Assembly: GCA_946480545.1 (NCBI GenBank)
Contig: CAMLKY010000143.1
Location: 1 to 6,078 of the forward strand
Origin: an uncultured Acidobacteriota bacterium
Lineage (GTDB): Bacteria > Acidobacteriota > Blastocatellia > Pyrinomonadales > Pyrinomonadaceae
Direction of reading: 5' to 3'
Length of the DNA: 6,078 bases
Shown: positions 1 to 4,257 of the stretch, piece by piece
How positions within the stretch are numbered: the stretch's first letter is position 1
Layout: every line of letters starts with the position of its first letter
Program-made: the position numbers and the translations under genes
Notes under the pieces: generated by a model
What the model was told of the DNA's origin: nothing
Database searches by the model: none
What the model saw: only the letters and a program-made list of their open reading frames with translations

Positions 1-848
1 ACGGGTTTGTCACCGGTGAAGCCGAAGCTCGCCTCGATAATATTTCCGGTGCTGCTCTGCTTGATCCGCCACAACAAACGTCCGTTCACGTTCTTTACGC
101 CGGCGAAATCCGTCTTACCGTCGCCCTCGTAATCACCGGGAACTGGAATATCGACGTCGAGCTGCTGGATGATGTCAGGCGGTGTGAACCCGGCGCTGTA
201 CGGCGGGAGCCATACTTTGAACGTCCGGTTCGAGAACGTCGCGATCTCGCTTCGGCCGTCGTTGTTGTAATCGCCCGGCACAGGTGTCGGGTTGACGTTG
301 CACTGATCGCCGATCGTCTTTCGAAGCTGGTTGCCTTGCAGGTCGGCGATAAAGAACACACTGATGAAGCAGTTCTCGCCCGGGGTCTGGCTGACGTCGA
401 TCTGGTAGAGCTGGCCGATCTCGGCCTTTGCGTCGCCAAGATAGTTTCGATTGAACTTCGTATAGCCCAGCTCATACGAGAGGATCACTTGGTGGCTGTC
501 ATCGGAGCTCTTGCCGATCCACCATTCGTTGGTGTCACCGGTCTGGAAATCCCACCATCGATAGATCGCGAGATCCGTTTTGCCATCCGCGTCGTAATCC
601 GCAGGCGCGGGGATATCCAGCGTACGTCCCCAGCGATACTGCGTGATCTCGCCGTTGCGTGGATTGAGCACCCACCAGTAAGAAGGCTGTGGTGCTACAT
701 CCGGCGAACGGGAGCCCTCACGGTACAACGCAATGTCGGTTGTGCCGTCGCCATTGAAATCAAGCTTGAAGCTGTTGTCGGTGGCAAGAAAGTTCGACGC
801 GGGAAACAGGAAGATACAGATAGCAATTGCTGCTCGCAAGAACCCCAC
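1..848 (-). CDS. Secreted FG-GAP/VCBS repeat protein, 3' end cut by window edge
   Basis: The minus strand reads open for 282 codons from a GTG at 848 to the left edge without a stop, so the C-terminus is missing. Residues 1-22 form a signal peptide: Arg5, then a hydrophobic run ending near Ala22. Calcium-loop motifs of the FG-GAP/VCBS type follow: DFNGDGTTDIALYR (30-43), DYDADGKTDLAIYR (84-97), DYNNDGRSEIA (193-203) and DYEGDGKTDFAG (239-250), with a degenerate unit near 135-144. Trp-rich strands (WW at 58-59, 98-99 and 109-110) separate them. The last visible residues, GDKPV, look like the lead-in to another unit. Such repeats build beta-propellers in exported or surface proteins; the ligand cannot be told. 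There is no in-frame ATG before the upstream stop at 900-902. The only candidate starts are this GTG, about 10 nt after a GGGGGT, and a TTG at 839. An opposite-strand frame at 336-857 is its shadow. Confidence 0.87.
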   Translation of the reverse strand, partial: MGFLRAAIAICIFLFPASNFLATDNSFKLDFNGDGTTDIALYREGSRSPDVAPQPSYWWVLNPRNGEITQYRWGRTLDIPAPADYDADGKTDLAIYRWWDFQTGDTNEWWIGKSSDDSHQVILSYELGYTKFNRNYLGDAKAEIGQLYQIDVSQTPGENCFISVFFIADLQGNQLRKTIGDQCNVNPTPVPGDYNNDGRSEIATFSNRTFKVWLPPYSAGFTPPDIIQQLDVDIPVPGDYEGDGKTDFAGVKNVNGRLLWRIKQSSTGNIIEASFGFTGDKP

Positions 849-955
849 AGTAGCTGAACCCCCAAAACAGTAAGTCGACCACTCAGATTTTGAATGCCTC
901 TAAGAGTACACCATTTTTGGTTTTTTGGAGAAGTGTTGGCGGCGGAGAAGTGTTA

Positions 956-994
956 TGGAGCCACCCGTCGGTTTGACCGCCTTTCGATGACGAA
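956..994 (-). pseudogene. Decayed 3' fragment of tRNA-Thr (candidate att-site relic)
   Basis: These 39 bases align with 2477-2521, the 3' half of the intact tRNA-Thr, in the same orientation. The first 16 bases (TGGAGCCACCCGTCGG) are identical and cover the encoded CCA, discriminator, acceptor 3' strand and part of the T arm. The rest matches at 22 of 23 aligned bases, but six bases present in the intact gene are missing: one each in the T loop region and a block of four before the variable region. Homology stops just past the anticodon position. It has no 5' half, so it is not a functional tRNA. It is a direct repeat of the tRNA 3' end, as site-specific integration would leave. A failed tandem tRNA duplication is the alternative. 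Confidence 0.75.
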
Positions 995-1173
995 ACTTTG
1001 CGTCCACGTATTCAACGTGGATACGAGTCTCAGTATCTGTATAACTCGGCGTTACATGTTGGCGTCTTATCCTTGCAAGATACCTTTCCGAATCCGCACC
1101 CGTACCAACTAAGAAGGCTCAAACTTCCACATCGGAATATGGCGCCTATTTTTATTAGAAAAAGGGGTCCCTC

Positions 1174-1221
1174 AAAAGAGTGATTTTGCCCCCCATTACT
1201 ACTCTTTTATATATAGGGGGG
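1174..1221. other. Interleaved inverted repeats, pseudoknot-like
   Basis: AAAAGAGT (1174-1181) is complementary to ACTCTTTT (1201-1208). CCCCCC (1189-1194) is complementary to GGGGGG (1216-1221). The pairs interleave as A-B-A'-B', the topology of an H-type pseudoknot, with connecting segments of 7, 6 and 7 nt. It lies about 140 bp upstream of the visible promoter, so it would not be part of that transcript. No promoter clearly serving this element was found. Chance occurrence in low-complexity DNA is possible. Confidence 0.3.
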
Positions 1222-1360
1222 AGTTTAACCTTACTTTCGCCGCAAAATTGGGATTTTCTAGCAGTCTATTTATTGGTTTGAGAGAGTTTGGCCCTGCTAT
1301 AGGCCAAGATGGGATAAGAAAAATCACTACTCGTGTTTAGCGCCGTGAAGGGGAAAAATA

Positions 1361-1389
1361 TAGACAAGATTAAGGAAATAGTATAGAAT
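1361..1389 (+). promoter_or_regulatory. Sigma70-type promoter of the exported two-gene operon
   Basis: TAGACA (1361-1366, 5 of 6 to TTGACA) and TAGAAT (1384-1389, 5 of 6 to TATAAT) are separated by exactly 17 bp. Transcription would begin near 1396, giving a leader of about 37 nt to the ATG at 1433. The leader contains the ribosome site AAAGGAG (1418-1424), 8 nt before that ATG. Confidence 0.65.
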
Positions 1390-1432
1390 CGCGGTCGCCT
1401 TACCTCCGATCTCAGACAAAGGAGCAAACTGT

Positions 1433-1726
1433 ATGAGCAGTTCCCCCAGGAAGAGGTTCGTACTTACACTTTTCAGCTTTCTCTTCATGATAGTCGGGAT
1501 TGCAAATTTCCATTTCACAATCCAGGCAAAGCCGGCACTTCAGCCTACCTGTAGTCAAGCCCCATCCTGTTCTTTCTATGTAGAATACACCACTTGCTTT
1601 CCTAGCGAGTTTTGCGCGTGTGGGCTGATGGTTAGCTGTTGCAAACGGCTGTCGGGCTATTGCCTGCATTATCCCGATAACTACACCCATGCGAAGCAGT
1701 GCGACCTAAACTGCGATGCGTGGTGA
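1433..1726 (+). CDS. Small exported cysteine-rich protein, unknown family
   Basis: The product is 97 aa. A strong ribosome site AAAGGAG (1418-1424) fixes the ATG. Residues 1-32 form a signal peptide: basic RKR at 6-8, a hydrophobic core from 9 to about 24, and likely cleavage after Ala32 (or Ala24). The mature part of about 65 residues holds ten cysteines, at 40, 46, 55, 61, 63, 69, 70, 77, 90 and 94. The spacing is C-x5-C-x8-C-x5-C-x1-C-x5-CC-x6-C-x12-C-x3-C. An even number suits up to five disulfides in an oxidising compartment. No CXXCH haem motif is present, and nothing shows a metal site. I do not recognise the family. It is the first gene of an operon; the next gene starts 34 bases after its stop. 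The knot-like Cys density could suit a toxin-like peptide, inhibitor or structural secreted factor, but function is unknown. An opposite frame at 1412-1690 is a shadow. Confidence 0.75.
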   Translation: MSSSPRKRFVLTLFSFLFMIVGIANFHFTIQAKPALQPTCSQAPSCSFYVEYTTCFPSEFCACGLMVSCCKRLSGYCLHYPDNYTHAKQCDLNCDAW

Positions 1727-1760
1727 TTCAATTAACAGCAGTTTCTCTCATGAGGCCTAT

Positions 1761-2396
1761 ATGAACAACTTGCACAAACTCTCAATTCTTTTTGTTGCGG
1801 TCGGACTGCTTTTTCTGGCATTCACCTATGCTCCTAATGAATCTGCCGGGTTCAATAAGGATGTAAAGGTCACGTACAAGCAGTTTACTATCTTAAAAAC
1901 CGGTGAACAGCCCGAACAACTTGCCAAACAGATAGTCAGATTGATCAGGGCCGACGGCTCGTGGAAAGAGATCATCACAGATCTCGATGAAAACGGTGCC
2001 CAGCGGACGCGAGTTCAGTATGCGATAAATGGAAAGGGACTCTTCAAAGTCAGCGAACGCTACAAGAAGCTTCTGCTGGTTGCCGACCGTCCCGGTCCGC
2101 CTCCTCTGTTTTCGGCAGAGGCTTTTGCAAAAGCCCCCAACTTCCTCAAGGAGGATTCCCTCCTAAGTTTTAGAACTATAGTTACTCGGGACGCGTTTGA
2201 CGACAGCACATACACGGAGACTCACTTCGCGCCAGATTTGAACGGTCTCCAGTTAAAGCTGGTGGAGGCCACCCCTAACTACACGAATTTTCTGGAAGCT
2301 GTGAATATAAAGTTTGAAAAAATAACTGCGGAAGAATTTGGTGAACTTCCGGACTATCCGATCGAGGATCAGCGTCCGGATTATACAAAGTTCTAG
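1761..2396 (+). CDS. Exported protein of unknown function, second gene of operon
   Basis: The product is 211 aa from the ATG at 1761, which follows GAGG (1752-1755) by 5 nt and begins directly with a signal peptide (Lys6, hydrophobic 8-23, cleavage around 25-29). An ATG at 1716 would add 15 polar residues, overlap the upstream gene and lack a ribosome site, so it is disfavoured. The mature protein contains no cysteine, in contrast to its partner. It looks mixed alpha/beta: a segment with DGSWKEIITDLDENG (65-79), a hydrophobic LLLVADR stretch (104-110), a PGPPP turn (111-115) and an acidic C-terminus with Tyr and Pro (196-211). The C-terminal pattern (APDLNGLQLKL, then EAVNI) resembles uncharacterised exported proteins I associate with Acidobacteria; this is an impression from memory, not a search. 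It is probably co-transcribed with the Cys-rich gene and ends just before a strong terminator. Confidence 0.78.
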   Translation: MNNLHKLSILFVAVGLLFLAFTYAPNESAGFNKDVKVTYKQFTILKTGEQPEQLAKQIVRLIRADGSWKEIITDLDENGAQRTRVQYAINGKGLFKVSERYKKLLLVADRPGPPPLFSAEAFAKAPNFLKEDSLLSFRTIVTRDAFDDSTYTETHFAPDLNGLQLKLVEATPNYTNFLEAVNIKFEKITAEEFGELPDYPIEDQRPDYTKF

Positions 2397-2433
2397 AAAG
2401 GTCTAAAAAGACATTCGGTGTACGCCAAAGACG

Positions 2434-2467
2434 AAGGGCCAGACGCTGTGAGACGTCTGGCCCTTTT
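2434..2467 (+). terminator. Intrinsic terminator of the exported two-gene operon
   Basis: AAGGGCCAGACG (2434-2445) and CGTCTGGCCCTT (2454-2465) form a perfect 12-bp stem with an 8-nt loop, followed by a short T run (2464-2467). It lies 37 bases after the stop at 2396. It is also only 10 bases beyond the 3' end of the tRNA-Thr on the other strand, so it may stop both converging transcripts. On the minus strand the T run is poor, so plus-strand use is better supported. Confidence 0.88.
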
Positions 2468-2476
2468 GTGTTCTAC

Positions 2477-2552
2477 TGGAGCCACCCGTCGGATTTGAAC
2501 CGACGACCTTTCGATTACGAATCGAATGCTCTACCAACTGAGCTAGGGTGGC
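2477..2552 (-). tRNA. tRNA-Thr, anticodon CGU, with encoded CCA
   Basis: The minus strand folds as a complete cloverleaf. The acceptor GCCACCC pairs with GGGTGGC. The D arm is GCTC-AGTTGGTA-GAGC. The anticodon stem TTCGA/TCGAA holds the loop TTCGTAA, with anticodon CGT, reading the threonine codon ACG. The T arm GTCGG-TTCAAAT-CCGAC follows. The discriminator is T, and CCA is encoded at 2479-2477. The anticodon stem is AU-rich but fully paired. A consensus promoter lies just upstream. The 3' end is duplicated as a relic at 956-994. Protein-like open frames across this locus are artefacts. Confidence 0.97.
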
Positions 2553-2576
2553 CTCTGCCTGCAGGCCGAAGTTCCG

Positions 2577-2605
2577 AATATACTTTCCGAAATCGGGCAA
2601 GTCAA
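2577..2605 (-). promoter_or_regulatory. Sigma70 promoter of tRNA-Thr
   Basis: On the minus strand TTGACT (2605-2600) and TATATT (2582-2577) are each 5 of 6 to consensus and are separated by 17 bp. Initiation would be near 2570, leaving a 5' leader of about 18 nt to be trimmed from the tRNA. Confidence 0.8.
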
Positions 2606-2860
2606 GCAATCGGTAAGTTGGTCGAAAGTGATGTACGGCAGAGACGCCGAGACGCGGGGATGATCGAAATGGAATTGCTCGCTGAAAGCCAGATCCACGG
2701 GTTGGCAGATCGACCTTTCGCAGTTGCTGGTCGCTTTCAGTGACGGAAACTACGTCGATTCTTCCGACGGTTTCGGCTCGACGCTCGCTCAACCCTGGGC
2801 TCTAATACGGCGTCACCTTCGATGACAAGAAACCATGCGTCCACCTTCAGCTCGAAGAAT
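2606..2860. other. Non-coding spacer between tRNA promoter and VWFA gene
   Basis: I see no gene. Two 8-bp units, GAGACGCC and GAGACGCG, repeat in tandem at 2641-2656. An 8-bp inverted repeat, CTGAAAGC/GCTTTCAG, lies at 2682-2689 and 2733-2740 with 43 bases between, and a shorter one, CTTCGA/TCGAAG, at 2817-2822 and 2852-2857. None has a T run, so no clear terminator follows the VWFA gene on the minus strand. Confidence 0.5.
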
Positions 2861-3967
2861 TTAATTGACCGTGCCTGAAGGAGGCGTGCCCGCGGCGGGC
2901 GGTTCCTCTTTCTGCTTTACGACGTAGTTCGTTTTTGCTCGGACGACGGCACGCGGCGGTCGTGAGACCTGGATCTTTATCCGTTTTCGGTCACCGGGCT
3001 TGCCGTCTTCGGTCGCGTAGTACCCGATCGAATACTGCCGTCGAAGCTCTTCGGCGACGCCCGCAAATGCCGCTTCCAGATTCGCAGTCGTATCTGCTTC
3101 GAATATGCGGCCGCCGCTGTTTGCAGCGAGCGTTTCCAGATAGGCTTTTCCGCGAACGTATTCCCCTTCACTGGTTCCGCGTGCGAGTTGGACCATCAAG
3201 CCCGTCGATGTTTGGAAGGCCGACGCCGCGCTGTCGCCGCCGCGTCGCGTATCGTAGCGGATCGGATAAAAGAGCGCGTCGACCTCCTCAACACCGGTGA
3301 CCGTGCTTTCAAAGCTTGCACGCCGCGACGTGGTATCAACACCGTCCGTGAACATGACGACGGCCTTTCGACCGGGAATGTTCACGATATCCATATCCAG
3401 AACATAATCCACTGCATCGTAAATACTAGTGCCGCTTCCGAACTGCGATTTGTAGATAGCAGCGAATAGCTTCGATTTCTCGGTCGTAGGTTCCGAGAGA
3501 ATTCGAAGCCGCTGATCGAAGGCCGCGACCATGACCTTATCGGTCGGTCTCAACTGATTGATGAATGTCACGGCAGCGTAGTGGATCTCGTCCATGCGGT
3601 ACCGCGTCGACGGGCTGATGTCGATCAGCAGTATGACTGTGAATGGCTGTTCGGACGATTGGAAATATGTGATCTGCTGCGGAACATCATTCTCAAAGAT
3701 CTTGAAATCTCTCTGTCTTAGACCTGCGATGAATCGGCCCTGCCGATCAAGCACCGAGACAGGTGTCGTGACGAGATTGGTTTCGACCTGAACAACCTCG
3801 TCGTCGGTGGCCGCCGGTGGTGGCGGCGGGACTTCCTGTTGAGGCTTTGCACCGGTAGAACGACGAGAATCATTTTTTATCGAGGGAGCCGTACGAGTGC
3901 GGTTCTGCGCGTGTGCGGCGAGAACAAAGGCGCAGACGATCAAAAGCGAGAACAAAAACCTGGTCAT
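2861..3967 (-). CDS. Secreted VWFA-domain protein, Acidobacteria-type
   Basis: The product is 368 aa. The ATG at 3967 is chosen because AGGAGG (3982-3977) precedes it by 9 nt and a clean signal peptide follows (hydrophobic 4-18, cleavage after AHA at 18-20). The longer open frame to 4090 is rejected. A Ser/Arg/Pro-rich linker (21-55) with a run of six prolines leads to the segment VSVLDRQGRFIAGL (70-83) and RDFKIFENDVPQ (86-97), the usual lead-in of the VWFA-related acidobacterial family. The VWA domain, about 108-315, has a full MIDAS: D116-x-S118-x-S120, T180 and D208. This predicts divalent-metal-dependent binding of a protein or polymer ligand. After the domain, a segment with YSIGYYATE (312-320) and basic strands precedes a Pro-rich tail. 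There are no membrane helices beyond the signal, so it is likely periplasmic or secreted. The partner is unknown. The gene is divergent from trmFO. Confidence 0.92.
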   Translation of the reverse strand: MTRFLFSLLIVCAFVLAAHAQNRTRTAPSIKNDSRRSTGAKPQQEVPPPPPAATDDEVVQVETNLVTTPVSVLDRQGRFIAGLRQRDFKIFENDVPQQITYFQSSEQPFTVILLIDISPSTRYRMDEIHYAAVTFINQLRPTDKVMVAAFDQRLRILSEPTTEKSKLFAAIYKSQFGSGTSIYDAVDYVLDMDIVNIPGRKAVVMFTDGVDTTSRRASFESTVTGVEEVDALFYPIRYDTRRGGDSAASAFQTSTGLMVQLARGTSEGEYVRGKAYLETLAANSGGRIFEADTTANLEAAFAGVAEELRRQYSIGYYATEDGKPGDRKRIKIQVSRPPRAVVRAKTNYVVKQKEEPPAAGTPPSGTVN

Positions 3968-4069
3968 TGGAACGGTCCTCCTAAGGCAGCGGAACAGCCT
4001 TGCGGATGCGAATTGCCGGCGCTTGAATGCCGCGACGCTCGAAACGGGCGCCTCAGTCGAGAGAACTAC

Positions 4070-4189
4070 AGTGTCACAATAACTAAACACCGGTGGCCGG
4101 ACTCAAAAAGCGGCGACGGTCACACCGCCATAAAACTCCCTTGTACTGTCACAAATAGATAACACCACCCACCCCTGCTTTGTGACTGT
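4070..4189. promoter_or_regulatory. Cluster of GTCACA motifs, candidate regulator sites
   Basis: Between the divergent VWFA and trmFO genes the core GTCACA occurs at 4073-4078, 4119-4124 and 4148-4153 on the plus strand, and inverted (TGTGAC) at 4181-4186. The last two sit inside a longer inverted repeat: ACTGTCACAAA (4145-4155) facing TTTGTGACTGT (4179-4189), with one mismatch and a 23-nt gap. The copy at 4070-4080 matches ACTGTCACAAA at 9 of 11 positions, and the one at 4116-4126 at 8 of 11. The half-site resembles CRP/FNR (TCACA) or Pho-box halves, but spacing fits neither well, so the regulator is unknown. Confidence 0.4.
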
Positions 4190-4213
4190 TTAGTGATAAG
4201 ACGCTATTACGGC

Positions 4214-4250
4214 GGGATAAGTTACGCCATCGCGGAGTTATCCCTATAAT
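4214..4250 (+). promoter_or_regulatory. trmFO promoter with adjoining inverted repeat
   Basis: A perfect TATAAT (4245-4250) lies 7 bases before the GTG start of trmFO. A 17-bp spacing would put the -35 at 4222-4227 (TTACGC), which is poor. A perfect 7-bp inverted repeat, GGGATAA (4214-4220) and TTATCCC (4238-4244) with a 17-nt gap, spans the -35/spacer region and ends exactly at the -10. It could be an operator, or the site of an activator that makes up for the weak -35. Confidence 0.55.
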
Positions 4251-4257
4251 CAAAAGC

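Larger units (their letters stand above)
849..1360. other. Non-coding stretch, AT-richer, with repeats and a tRNA relic
   Basis: I see no credible gene here. Open frames at 894-1112 and 998-1183 lack ribosome sites and recognisable protein features. Visible structure includes an 11-bp direct repeat, GGAGAAGTGTT, at 927-937 and 944-954. A tRNA-Thr fragment lies at 956-994 (separate entry). A hairpin TCCACGT-attca-ACGTGGA (1003-1021) follows just 8 bases after it. Interleaved inverted repeats occupy 1174-1221 (separate entry). Another hairpin, TTGGCC with an 8-nt loop and GGCCAA, lies at 1288-1307. Homopolymer runs and AT content are visibly higher than in the coding regions to the right, which suits an inserted or decaying segment. 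Confidence 0.6.
956..2480. mobile_element. Possible tRNA-bounded genomic islet without integrase
   Basis: The segment is bracketed by the tRNA-Thr 3' end at 2477-2492 and an identical 16-bp copy at 956-971, followed by weaker homology. In between is an AT-richer non-coding stretch and a self-contained two-gene operon for exported proteins with its own promoter and terminator. The arrangement, with the island on the 3' side of the tRNA and the repeats direct, matches tRNA-targeted integration. I see no integrase, excisionase or transposase, so at most this is a remnant or a non-autonomous cassette. Confidence is low because the left repeat has indels beyond the 16-bp core. Confidence 0.35.

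Noticed and set aside
95..475. 126-aa minus-strand open frame
   Set aside because: It is out of frame with the FG-GAP coding sequence and is an Arg/Ser-rich low-complexity shadow of it.
336..857. 173-aa plus-strand open frame opposite the FG-GAP gene
   Set aside because: The minus strand encodes clear calcium-loop repeats through the whole span; this frame has no recognisable protein features.
894..1183. Two overlapping plus-strand open frames (72 and 61 aa) across the tRNA relic
   Set aside because: They include tRNA-derived and low-complexity DNA, lack ribosome sites and show no known motif. A decayed gene fragment cannot be excluded.
1716..1760. Upstream ATG start for the second operon gene
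   Set aside because: It has no ribosome site, overlaps the previous gene and puts polar residues before the signal peptide.
2682..2740. Inverted repeat CTGAAAGC/GCTTTCAG as a terminator for the VWFA gene
   Set aside because: The 43-base gap and lack of a T run on either strand make intrinsic termination unlikely.
2403..2792. 129-aa minus-strand open frame over the tRNA-Thr
   Set aside because: It translates the terminator and tRNA (giving the familiar LAQLVEHSIRNRKVVGSNPT-type artefact) and has no ribosome site.
2935..3469. Plus-strand open frames opposite the VWFA gene
   Set aside because: They are Arg-rich shadows of the VWA domain coding strand, with no ribosome site.
3968..4090. N-terminal extension of the VWFA protein to an ATG at 4090
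   Set aside because: It would bury the signal peptide behind 41 residues and ignore the perfect AGGAGG before the ATG at 3967.
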